Positions 43,695-53,899 of a stretch of 64,000 nt of DNA are shown here, piece after piece. Each line of letters opens with the position of its first letter. Position 1 is the stretch's first letter. Location of the stretch: positions 12,550,157-12,614,156 of the forward strand of contig CM025849.1 in the NCBI GenBank assembly GCA_003952965.2, read 5' to 3'. The notes beneath the pieces are model-generated. The model was not told where the DNA came from and made no database searches. It worked only from the letters and a program-made list of their open reading frames with translations. This DNA is from Morella rubra. Lineage: Eukaryota; Streptophyta; Magnoliopsida; Fagales; Myricaceae. Position numbers and translations under genes: made by a program.

Positions 43695-44041
43695 AAGGAA
43701 TAAATATACTTTTGACACATAGTACTTTAAATTATCACTTTGTCATATTGCACCATCAATTAAAATTTTTTGTTATATTAAAAAATGACAATAAGGCCCT
43801 TAATCACTTTTCATATTTTTGTATCCAACTAAAGGTATTATTTTCAATTCATTAAGTTATTGGAGGCATTATCATCATTTTAGATATAAACATACTCAAT
43901 TTCCATCTATTTTCATAAAAAAATTCAATGGAAAGTGCAAAGTGTCTAATATTAATAATTAGAGTATATATTGTGTTAAAATTAATAGTTTAGGATGCAA
44001 TGTGTCAAATCTCTAAAATTTATGGGTAAACAATATATTCA
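43695..44041. mobile_element. Short inverted-repeat MITE
   Basis: The left end (AATAAATATACTTTTGACACA) and the inverted right end (TTTGACACATTGCATCCTAAACTATTAATTTTA) belong to the same family as 44473-44818. Both end in ATATACTTTT-like sequence and contain AATTCATTAAGTTAT. Non-coding. Confidence 0.55.
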
Positions 44042-44472
44042 TCGCAAAACATAATTATCTGCTATCATCATATACACCCTATTCGAAAAAGCTAGAGGAT
44101 AAAAAAAAAGGAAAAAAAAACCTAGAAAAAAAGGAAGCCCACGTACAATTAACTTTATCTCAACTTTATAGAGAAAGTCGATATATAATTTTAACATATA
44201 TTCGAAGACTTTTTGGGATTTATCTTGTCAGAGGCATTTTGGTAAACATCATAAACATAATCACATATCAAATAGCAGAAATACAATAATCGCATATCAA
44301 TATTGTTAATCCGGGCAAAATAGTTTCTCAAGATAAAAGATTAAAACCACTTAGAATTAGTAGATATTTAAGAGATTACTTCCTATGTTGCACTATTTTT
44401 TCCAATTTTTGTTTTTATTTCATTGAAACTATTAAGAAGCATAAACTTTTTCCCTGGACAACTATAAGAGAA

Positions 44473-44818
44473 AAATATACTTTTCATCCATCACCTATAA
44501 AGGGTTTGACATATTGTATTTTAAACTACCTGTTTTGACACTTTTTACCCTCAAACTATTAATATTAGATACTTTGCGCTCTCAATCAAATTTTAAGATC
44601 AAAATAATAATAATAATGTTTTTCACTCACTTTGTATATATTGAGGCTAATGTTGTTAATTCATTAAGTTATCAAGAATATTATTTTCAGATGGAGGGTG
44701 CAAAGTATCTAACATGAGTAGTTAGAGAGCGCAATATGTCTAACATCGATAATTAGAGAGTGCAACATGTCAAACCCCTTATAATTAATAAGTGAAAAGT
44801 GTATTTATTCCTAACCAT
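44473..44818. mobile_element. Short inverted-repeat MITE, second family member
   Basis: The left arm AATATACTTTTCATCCATCACC..TATAAAGGGTTTGACATATTG is repeated inverted at the right end (AAATACACTTTTCACTTATTAATTATAAGGGGTTTGACATGTTG). The centre shares AATTCATTAAGTTAT with the neighbouring MITE. Both copies are non-coding. Confidence 0.65.
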
Positions 44819-46167
44819 AAATTATCATTAATATATATTTTCTCAGAAGCCAATGGAGAAAGAATTAATAAAATAGCTGGTCGTTAGTGTAATTTTAATT
44901 TTATTTGAAGCGTAGGAAGTTATTGTCAAGGAGAATATCCTTTACAACCTTCTCTTTTGTTTTCCCCAATTCCTAAAAGACTACAAATGGTACCAATTAC
45001 AAAGGAAGGTACTGCTTCCCATGTGCCCCTGCCTTTTTCTTTCTCTAAATTTTTCCTCCCAAGAGAGAGAACTTTCTGGTGATGGCATTTTCTAATGTCA
45101 ACATGGTGCTTTCTTGTCCTTTTGCTTCACCAAACAACTGCATCATGATTAAGCATGCCGACTCCAAACTAATTGGGATTTCACAGACTTAGAAATAAAA
45201 AAAAAAAAAAAAAAAGAGATAAGGATTTCCGAGGATTGAGATGTGATTTAGGTGGAGGCAATCTAAAGGCCCTTTGTTTAAATGGACCAAATATCCTTTG
45301 TCTTCTTGTGTTCTTCTGAAGCTTCAGGAGCCTTGCCTTTTGGAATTTAACGATCAGGTCCCCATGTAAAGTCAGCATTAATTTAGAAAGACAAAATATG
45401 ATGACAAGCTAAAAGAGTTTTCTTGGTTGAATTAGTGGACATGATAGTCCAAATGATTCATGGTGTCTATTGATTATTTATCTACAACTTCTGATGAGAT
45501 TTCAAAGAGAATAAATCTAGAAATTCCATTTCGAAAGCATCCGTACGTCAACCTATATAGGTGATATAGCCACTAAAACATCTATCATATATATATATCA
45601 AGATCCCTAATTGGATCCTAGCCAATAGTGAGAAGTCTCTAATAAATCCGATATCCTCACAATTGTACACTATATAACCCCAAAGACAAGGTTGCGTGTC
45701 CCACTTCTCCTTTCGCCAGGACTGTCTTGTTCTAATCCACACACCGAGACGATTCTAGGCAAAGCAACCGTGCTTCCTGCCTAAAGGGCGACCATCCACC
45801 TGATCCCATCAGTATGATGATTGTAATTCCCCCTAATTTATCGATACCATCACAACAATATTCCATTTTCAATAGTCACGACTATCTCAGTATAGAACAG
45901 TACTTCCCACCCAACTCTGTAAAAATAACAACATAAAACATTCATTTTGTTACACAAGCCAGGGATCAAAAGTTAGCATGAGTAAAGGTTCAAATTGATA
46001 AATTAATTCGGCGATTGCATAACTTCAAAACATTTCAATCTTCGGTAAAATTTTAAATATTATTGGACTAAAGTCACAACTAGCCGTATGTTGAAGTGAC
46101 AAGGAAAAATCAAAGGTTGATATTTTTCTAATAAGGTTGGCAAATATTTGAAATCAATCACAAGGAA
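44819..46167. other. Intergenic DNA, no gene seen
   Basis: Short frames only. An A21-type tract lies at about 45195. No RNA gene or transposon end is recognised. Confidence 0.4.
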
Positions 46168-46475
46168 ATGGGGTTGTTGGTTTGTATTTGTATTGTGGCT
46201 CTACTTATTCGTAGTACCTTTGGGTAGCGCAAAAGACCAACTGAGCTCAAGGGAATGTGAGGATCTCATCAGCTCTTTGCTCTGACTGCAACGCTTTCGT
46301 TGAGTATGTGAAGGACCAAGATTTGGTAAACTGTTTGAAGTGCTGCACAGGGGATTCCGATGATTATATGAGCAAGGTTAGCTATTCTGGTGCTGTACTA
46401 GAGGTCTGCATGCCAAAACTTGTGTTCTATCTCGAAGTTGTGGGCTTCATTGAAGAAGAGAAGGATTATTTAAGT
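46168..46475 (+). pseudogene. Broken copy of a SEP15-like selenoprotein-family gene
   Basis: Plant SEP15-like proteins are secretory-pathway thioredoxin-fold proteins linked to glycoprotein folding. 46168 starts a signal-peptide-like MGLLVCICIVALL. After a frame change the sequence reads SAKDQLSSRECEDL. After another change it reads ALCSDCNAFVEYVKDQDLV, CLKCC, MSKVSYSGA, VLEVCMPKLVFY and VGFIEEEK. The order and Cys positions match the family, in which plants have Cys or other residues where animals have Sec. Two frameshifts and loss of the C-terminal half make it non-functional. Exon joins in the normal gene are absent here, so it may be a processed copy or a joined fragment. It abuts the repeat array. 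Confidence 0.75.
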
Positions 46476-47279
46476 AATAATTCAATCAAGATTTTTTTGA
46501 GCAAATAGACACAAGGAAACACAAAAAACCACGTGAACAAACTGGTTTTGTGGAAATTAGTTGGAATTGATTTATAGGGTCTCCACCCCCAAAATCCTGA
46601 GCTCTTCTCCCTCGCTGTTTCAAACCCATCCATTAACTCCTTTTCTCAAAATCCTACTTTCTCACAATGTGGAAAGAGATTGTTCTGTATCTTATGGCTC
46701 ATTAGAAGTTAGGCAATGTTTTCTAATAATTTGGTGGACTTCTTTTAGTGATCAATCATTTTCTCTTTACTTTGAAAGCTTTTTTCCCAAGGCCCTTTTC
46801 TTACTCAATTGGGCCTAGCAACACTGATTTTTTGGTGGAATCACGATCTGGGACCTCGGTTAAGTTTTCCAAATAGATTGGGCCTTTTCTCTATTTGGGG
46901 AGACTATCTATATTTTCAGATCCTTTTCACTTAGGTTGGGTCTACATTTGGAAATTATAAAATAAGTAATAATCAGAAGGTTGGTCAGATTTCTTTGTGA
47001 ATAGTGTACCAAAAACCAAAAACTGGAACAACACCTAAATTAGTTGGTCAATTTAAGGGTCTCACAATTGCAAAACTTTGAGCTCTTCTTACGAATTTTA
47101 CCAACAGAGCTGAGTTGTTAACTAAATACTTTCTTCACAATGTGGCCAGAGATTGTTGAAGAGGCGAACGGCCAACAACGGGTCTATGTACTCATTATGA
47201 TTTTATTTTGGTCCTACTAAAATTTCTTTTTATATTTGAAATAATCATTTGTCTCTTATACTTTGAAATCTTTTTCTTT

Positions 47280-47525
47280 TCATTGGGCCCTCAAGGCCCA
47301 TTATCTTATACCTTGGATTGGGCCTCACAGCCCAATCTCTCTTTCTTTAACAAATTGGGCTGTTAGGCCCAAATCACCCAGCTTGAGTTTCTCAGCCTTA
47401 ACTTTTTCCACTTTATAGATTGGGCCTTTTAGCCCAAACCTCTATTTAGGCCACACGACCCTAATCTATATTTTCAGACCCAATCCCTTTTCTGCTTAGG
47501 TTGGGCTGCCCTATGGCCTACATTA
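47280..47525. promoter_or_regulatory. Cluster of TGGGCC/GGCCCA (site II-like) motifs, first
   Basis: At least eight TGGGCY or inverse motifs lie in 245 bp, several arranged as inverted pairs such as GATTGGGCCT..AGCCCAATC. TGGGCY (site II, TCP-bound) clusters mark promoters of plant ribosomal and mitochondrial genes. The cluster lies upstream of the copy with ATG at 47791. Confidence 0.5.
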
Positions 47526-48190
47526 ATGATGATAATATGTGTGAAATTATAAAATAAGTAATAATCAGAAGGTTACTGTCAAGATTTTTTTTCAAGCAAA
47601 TAGACCCAACCAAGAAAAATAAAAACTTGTTTCTAATGAACAAACTAGGTTTTGCCACCCAAATTAGTTGGACTTCAATTTATAGGGTCTCACACCCCCT
47701 GCAAAACTTCCTGAGCTCTTCTCTCTCGCTGTCTCACCAACGCACCAGCATCTTGAGCTGAGTTGTGGTAATCTCTAATACTTTCTCACAATGTGGCAAG
47801 AGATTGTTGAAGAGGCTCGAACGGCCAACAATGGGTCTATGTGCTCATTATGAGTTTCTTTATTTTGGTCCATGTTTCTCTAATAATTGATCTCTTCATG
47901 TAATCCTCCCGTCTCTTTTCTTTTTTTTCCGCCAAATTGGCATATCTGATTTTCACAAAATAATAAATCTTCTGGTTTACTGTCAAGAATCTCAATTTAA
48001 TTTTTTTTAAGAAACCATAGAAGAAACATCTACAATAATTGGCCTTAGGTCTTTGTGAAATGTATGTACAACGAAAAATGTATCACACCTAAAATTGGGT
48101 CAATTTCTCCCGAACTCTTCACTCTAGCTCTCTCGCCAATGCACTAGCATCTCGAACTAAGTTGCTATAATCTACAATACTTTCTTCACA

Positions 48191-48316
48191 ATGTGGCCAG
48201 AGATTGTTGAAGAGGCTCGAACGGGCAACAATTGGGTCTATGTGCTCATTATGAGTTCCGTTATTTTGGTCCTATGCTTTGTGCTAATAATTTGGTTGGT
48301 CTCTTCTTTTATTTGA
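48191..48316 (+). CDS. Small membrane protein frame, only exon-1 copy without an early stop
   Basis: I do not recognise the family. This copy reads MWPEIVEEARTGNNW, then a single hydrophobic helix of about 22 residues (VYVLIMSSVILVLCFVLIIW), then LVSSFI and a stop (41 residues). It has the array leader upstream. Unlike the sister copies with SSRG|GTATATA, it lacks the splice donor, so it reads into a stop instead of joining exon 2. It could encode a tiny single-pass membrane protein or be a remnant. No conserved downstream frame supports expression. Confidence 0.35.
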   Translation: MWPEIVEEARTGNNWVYVLIMSSVILVLCFVLIIWLVSSFI

Positions 48317-48354
48317 AATCAATCATTTTTCTCTTATACTTTGAAATCTTTTTC

Positions 48355-48605
48355 TTTTAATTGGGCGCTCAAAGCCCATTTTCTTACTATCTTGGATTGG
48401 GCCTCACGGACCAATCTCTCTTTCTCTAATGGATTAGCCCAATCCCCCCTATCATCTTGCTTGTCTTTCTCAGCCCTAACCTTTTCCAATCTTATAGATT
48501 GGGCCTTTAAGCCCAAACCTCTATTTGGGCAGCACGACCCTAATCTATATTTCCAAAGGATTGGGCCTAAGGCCCAATCACTTTTCCTTTAAGGTTGGGC
48601 TGCCC
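48355..48605. promoter_or_regulatory. Cluster of TGGGCC/GGCCCA (site II-like) motifs, second
   Basis: Duplicate of the first cluster in the next higher-order unit, upstream of the copy with ATG at 48871. Inverted pairs such as GATTGGGCCTAAGGCCCAATC could also form hairpins. Confidence 0.5.
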
Positions 48606-49864
48606 CACGGCTCACCTTAATGATGAAATTATAAAATAAGTAATAATTAGAAGGTTGCTGTCAAGATTTTCTTTGATGCACATAGACCTTACCAGGAAAA
48701 ACAAAAACTCGTCTGATGGACTAACTAGGTTTTGCTGCCCAAATTAGTTGGACATTGATTTACAGGGTCTCACACACCTTGCAAAACTTCCTGAGCTCTT
48801 CTGTCTCGCTCTTTCACCAATGCACCAACATCTGAGTTGAGTTGTAGTAATCTACAATACTTTCTTCACAATGTGACCAAAGACTATTCAAGAGTCTTGA
48901 ACAGCCAACTATGGGGTCTATGTGTTCATTATGAGTTTTGTTATTATGGTCCTATGCTTCTTTCTAATAATCTAGTTGATCTCTTCTCGAGGTATATATA
49001 GTTGCTTTTCCTTTCTACTGGCTTCTTTCTTGGTTTCTTGTTTCTGGGTATCTTTGACCTGGAAGTGATATCACGATGAATGTTCGCAAAATTTCTTCCT
49101 GGCAATTTTTATTTGATCGACTCTTTTTGGGTTATGGTCTAGATTGTTTGTTATCTATCCTCTCAATTTAAATTTTCTTTAAGAAATCTTAGAAGATGCA
49201 TCTACAATAATTAGCCTTGGGCGGTTTCTTTGTGAAAATATATGTATAGTAAAAAATGGACCACACCTAAAATTGGGTCAATTTCTTCCTAACTCTTCTC
49301 TCTCGCTCTCTCGCCAATGCACTAGCATCTTGAGCTAAGTGTTGGTAATCTACAATGCTTTCTTTACAATGTAGCCATAGGTTGTTGAAGAGGCTTGAAC
49401 GGCCAACAATTGTGTCTATGTGCTCATTATGAGTTTCGTTATATTGGTCCTATTATTCTTCCTAACAATTTGGCTGATCTCTTCTCGAAACATATATTAT
49501 TGCTTTTCCCTTTCCACTGGCTTCTTTCTTGTTTTCTTGTTTCTGGGTATCTTTGACCCGGACATGATATCATGGTGATTGTTCGCAAAATTTCTTCTTG
49601 GCAATTTTTATTTGATTGACACTTTTTGGGTTACAGTCAAGATTGTCTGTTATGTATCCTCATAATTTAATTCTTTAAGAAACAGTAGAAGAAACATCTA
49701 CAATAATTAGCCTTGGGCAGTTTCTTTGTGAAAATGTATGGATAGCAAAAAATGGACCACACCTAAAATCGGGTCAATTTCTCCCAAAATCTTCTCTCTT
49801 ATACTCTCGCCAACATACCAGCATCTCGAGTTGAGCTGTGGTAATCTACAATACTTTCTACACA

Positions 49865-50882
49865 ATGTTGCTAGAGATTGTTGAAGAGGCTCAAACGACC
49901 AACAATTGGGTCTATGTGCTCATTATGAGTTTCATTATTTTGGTCTTATGTTTCTTCTTAATAATCTGACTGATCTCTTCTCGAGGTATATATAATTGAT
50001 TTTCCCTTTTCACTGGCTTCTTTCTTGGTTTCTTGCTTTTGAGTATCATTGACCGGGAAGTGATATCATGGTGAATCTTTGCAAAATTTATTCCGTGCAA
50101 TTTTTATTTGATCGACTCTTTTTGGGTTACTATCAAGATTTTAAACTATTATATATCCTCTCAATTTAACTTTCTTTAAGAAACTATAGAAGAAACATCT
50201 ACAATAATTAGCTTTGGGCAGTTTCTCTATGAAAATGTATGTATAACTAAAAATGGACCACACCTAAAATTAGGTCTAGTTTAAATTGTTCAAATTAACT
50301 CTATAGTAATAAGATTAGCTAACGTTTATTTGGCCACTCTGGGAGCAACTGTTTATGGCCATTATGGAGAAGTCCTTTACAAAGGAGATATATTAGTTAC
50401 ATTTATTAGCAGCCCTAGTCCAAATAAATTTCGAATTTTTCATATTTAGAAGTGGATACATTTTTGGTGTTGGTGAGAAATATAGTTTTGAGATGTAGAG
50501 TTTAGATGCAGGCAGAGTGTTGTCGTTCTTTGATCTATAATCACTTATCTTTTGGTTGTGTTTTAGTTTTGCAAGAGTCCGCGCAAACATGAATGAGGAT
50601 GCATTTACTGTTCATGGCCTATTAGACATTATTTGGACTATCAAGTTGGAGTTGTCAAATTATACATTTTTCAGTTAGAACCCTTTCTAGGTGAAAGCGA
50701 GGTTGAGGTTCGCTACAGTAGACCAACCTAAAACCAAAATAAATTTAAAGTAAGTTAGATTACCCCCAATCTATGTTCCTTGTTATATATGCTATTGTTC
50801 CTAAATTTTGATTGAGTTTCTTTTTGATGTAGGATATAAGAATGAAGCAACAGGGAATTATGCCAAAGGGTGCACTATTTAG
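49865..50882 (+). pseudogene. Two-exon small membrane protein gene, best-preserved arrangement
   Basis: Exon 1 (49865 to about 49985) begins MLLEIVEEAQTTNNW and continues through the hydrophobic helix. An in-frame TGA (Trp in sister copies) interrupts it at residue 34, then SSRG and the donor CTCGAG|GTATATA. Exon 2 (50833-50882) follows the acceptor TTTTTGATGTAG and, in the phase left by exon 1, reads GYKNEATGNYAKGCTI and a stop. The other two exon-2 copies end at the same position. The predicted product is about 55-57 residues with one membrane span. An intact donor, an acceptor, matching phase and a shared stop argue for descent from a real gene that I cannot name. A functional copy may lie elsewhere in the genome. 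Confidence 0.5.
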
Positions 50883-51245
50883 GTTTTAGTTCTTGTAAAA
50901 GTGATGGAGTTCTGTGCAATGCAAAAAGTTGCTCTTTCTAGAGAGCTCTCTGTACATCCTCTAAGGAGAAACCTGAAACTCGCTTTTGGAGCTTCCAAGG
51001 TATGACGTAGTCCGATTTACTCGGCAGTCGCTTACGATAATGGTGGCTTGGTAGTCGGCGCCGTTGGGTGTTGAATAGGACTATATTTTCATAGCCGTGT
51101 CATTTGTTACCATTTAGGCTGAATGCTGGAAATTTTTTGTCTACATTCCTTTTTTTACATATCCGAAATAGGAGCCTTTGAAATCTGTCAGTCATTGCTC
51201 TAGAAGAGATCAATGGTTTATTTTGAATAAAAGAAGCCCCCTTAG
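50671..51245 (+). repeat. Exon-2 plus 3' module, copy 1
   Basis: Starts near CAGTTAGAACCCTTTCTAGG. Contains the acceptor and short second exon (50833-50882), then GTTGCTCTTTCTAGAGAGCT, and joins at 51063 to the module also found after RPP30. Confidence 0.8.
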
Positions 51246-52230
51246 GATCCTTAAAAAAGCTTTTCATTGAGATGTTTTGAAGAAAAACAAATTTATTTTT
51301 CAGAATACTAAGTTTTGATGGGGAAAAGAATTTTATGATGAAATTTTTGATGTAGAAGGTAGTGTAGATTCTGTTAGGATTGGTGAAAAGGTTGTTGAAG
51401 TCTGTAAAAAAGTATTGAAGTTTGTAAAAGTTGTTGTAGTTTGTAAAAAATTAATTGGAGTATGTAAAAAGATATTGGAGTTGGTGAAAAATTAGTTGTA
51501 ATTTTTTTTTTTTTAAATTCTTGAGATCCAAACATAAGAACTTCTCTTTTAAAATATTTCCAAGAATATATATCTATATATATGTTTGACACAGTTAATG
51601 ATTTACTTATTTACATAGAAAAGCTTAATTACCAAACAGATTTTTGTGGTTTACATTTTTGACATTTTCGTCCTTTAGGTACTAATTTTGACCGTCAGGT
51701 TCCTCGAGTAAGTGAACGGACGGAATGGTATTCACGAGGATTTTAGATGTCAACTTAGTGCTAATAGTAGGTTGTCGTGTGACATAAATTTTTTCTCAAA
51801 GTTTTAATATTTTTATCCCGTATTCATTTCAACTTGAACACTTTTGTGATAAAATTGGTCCGTGAGAAGTTCCCACTCGGCTTGAAAATAGAAGAATATA
51901 AAACTATCAGATGCAACCTTCAAAAATAAAAAATAATATTTTAATAATATCTTTTTGGAATATAATATAATTAACTTATTTAAATTTATTTTAGTTTTTT
52001 GGTTTAATGTGCTTTCAAAAACAGGGCTAATCTTGCTTAACACTCTTCTCTATATTGCCATATTTATCTATAAGTTCATTTAATATATATATATATATAT
52101 ATAAATATGAGTAAATTTAATTATTTTTTCAAAAAATATTTATTTGTTTTAAAAATGAATATGTATGTATATATATATACATAGATAATATATTTTGTTT
52201 TCAATCTAGCTGGATGTTAAGAATTCAATT
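51246..52230. other. AT-rich spacer between modules, with short TTTGTAAAA repeats
   Basis: 51395-51500 holds a run of GAAGTTTGTAAAA-type repeats related to the MITE at 9279. 52083-52102 is a TA microsatellite. No gene seen. Confidence 0.5.
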
Positions 52231-52810
52231 TTTCGGTTAGACCCTTTTCTGGGTGAAAGCTAGGTTAAGGTTTCGCTACAGTCGACCAACCTAAAACTAA
52301 AATAAATTTAAAGTAAGTTAGATTACCCCTATCTATGTTCCATGTTATATATGCTATTATTCCTAAATTTTGATTGTGTTTCTTTTTGATGTAGAATATA
52401 ATAATAGTGCAACTGGTATATATGCCAAAGAGTACAGTGTTTAGGTATTAGTTCTTGTAAAAGTGATGCGGTTTTGTGGAATACAAAGTTACTCTTTCTA
52501 GAGAGCTTTTTGTACATCCTCTTAGGAATAACCTGAAATTCGCTTTTGGGGTTTCCAAGTTATGGTGTAGTTTGATTTTCTTGGTGGTCACTTACGACAA
52601 TGGTAGCCTGGTGGTCAGTGCTGTTGGGTGTTGAATAGGACTATATTTTCATAGTCGTGTCATTTATTACCATTCTGGCTTACTGCTGTAAAATTTTTGT
52701 TAACAATCCTTTTTTTATATATACAAATAGTAGCCTTTGAAATCTATCAGTCTTGCTCTAGAAGAGATCAAAGTTGGTTTATTTTGAATAAAAAGAAGCC
52801 CATTTAGGGT
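52231..52810 (+). repeat. Exon-2 plus 3' module, copy 2
   Basis: Acceptor TTTTTGATGTAG at 52384-52395. In the exon-1 phase the exon reads EYNNSATGIYAKEYSV and then TAG. The RPP30-shared module starts at 52623. A further partial copy of the shared module follows at about 52995-53185. Confidence 0.8.
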
Positions 52811-53899
52811 CCTTAAAAAAAATATTCATTGCGATGTTTTTAAGAAAAAAAAAATTATTTTAGAATACTAAGTTTGGATAGGAAAAAAAAATTCTTGATG
52901 AATTTCTTTTTTGTTAAAGGTAGTGTAGATTGTGTTGCGCTTGTTAAAAAGGTTGTTAAAGTTTGCAAAATGTTATCAGAATTTATAAAAAGATATTGGA
53001 GTTGTCATAGCAGTGTAATTTGTGACCATTCAGGTTGAATGCTAGTAAATTTTTGTCTGTAGTCTTTTTATTTTATTTTTATTTTATAAATCCCGAATAG
53101 TACCCTTTGAAATATGTCTGCCATTGCTCTAGAAGGGATCAACGTTGGTTTATTTAGAATAAAAAGAAGCCCGCTTAGGTCCTTCAAAAACTTTTCATTG
53201 AGATGTTTTTAAGAAAAAAAATTTATTTTTCAGAACACTGAGTTTGGATAGGCAAAATTTTTTTTTTTGGATGAATTTTGTTGTTGTTGTTGAAGGTAGC
53301 ATAGATTGTGTTGGGCTTGCTAAAAAGGTTGTTAATGTTTGTAAAATGTTGTCAATTTGTTATATTGCAGTCAAATGGTTATGTGAATATGTTAGATACT
53401 TAGTCCAAGTTGTGAACTGTTATATCGCCTTCAAATGATTGCATTCAAATGATTATCTGAATTGTTATGAATCCGTTATATTGCATTCAAATGAATTGTT
53501 GTGAATCTATTATTATAGATAGTTGTTTTGTCTTGGAGTTTTCATTTAAATTTGGTAGATAATATACATAATACATATAGAAAATGCGTAAAAAAATAAA
53601 ATAAATATTTATTATGTTCAAATCATATGAGTTAACATAACATAATAAGGGAGAAAAAGAAGAAGCTTGTTCTATTTATGTATATGGTAGGATATACAAT
53701 ATCCATAAATTTGAGGTTTATAAAAATGTTCCTCAAAGATGATAAATTCAATGTTTTGTCCATTATATTTAATGGGGATTTGTGTGTTTATGGATAATAT
53801 GTTATGCCGTTGGGCAATAAAATTTTCCATCTTGTTCATTTTCTGCTGTTTCTAATTTGGGTTAAGTTGGTAGAATGACTTGTCTTAGGCTTCTACATT

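Larger units (their letters stand above)
46560..50290 (+). repeat. Tandem array of a small-gene promoter, leader and first exon (seven copies)
   Basis: Seven copies of the same leader and ATG occur at 46668, 47140, 47791, 48191, 48871, 49379 and 49865. Each is preceded by GGGTCTCACA..CTTGCAAAACTT..TGAGCTCTTCT and TCTC.CTCTCTC.CCAA, an evident C/T-rich leader. The ATG begins a frame MWPEIVEEARTANNW followed by about 22 hydrophobic residues (VYVLIMSFVILVLCFLLIIW). Copies 1-5 form higher-order units of about 1.07 kb with clusters of GGCCCA/TGGGCC motifs between them. Most copies carry stops or frameshifts. Confidence 0.8.
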
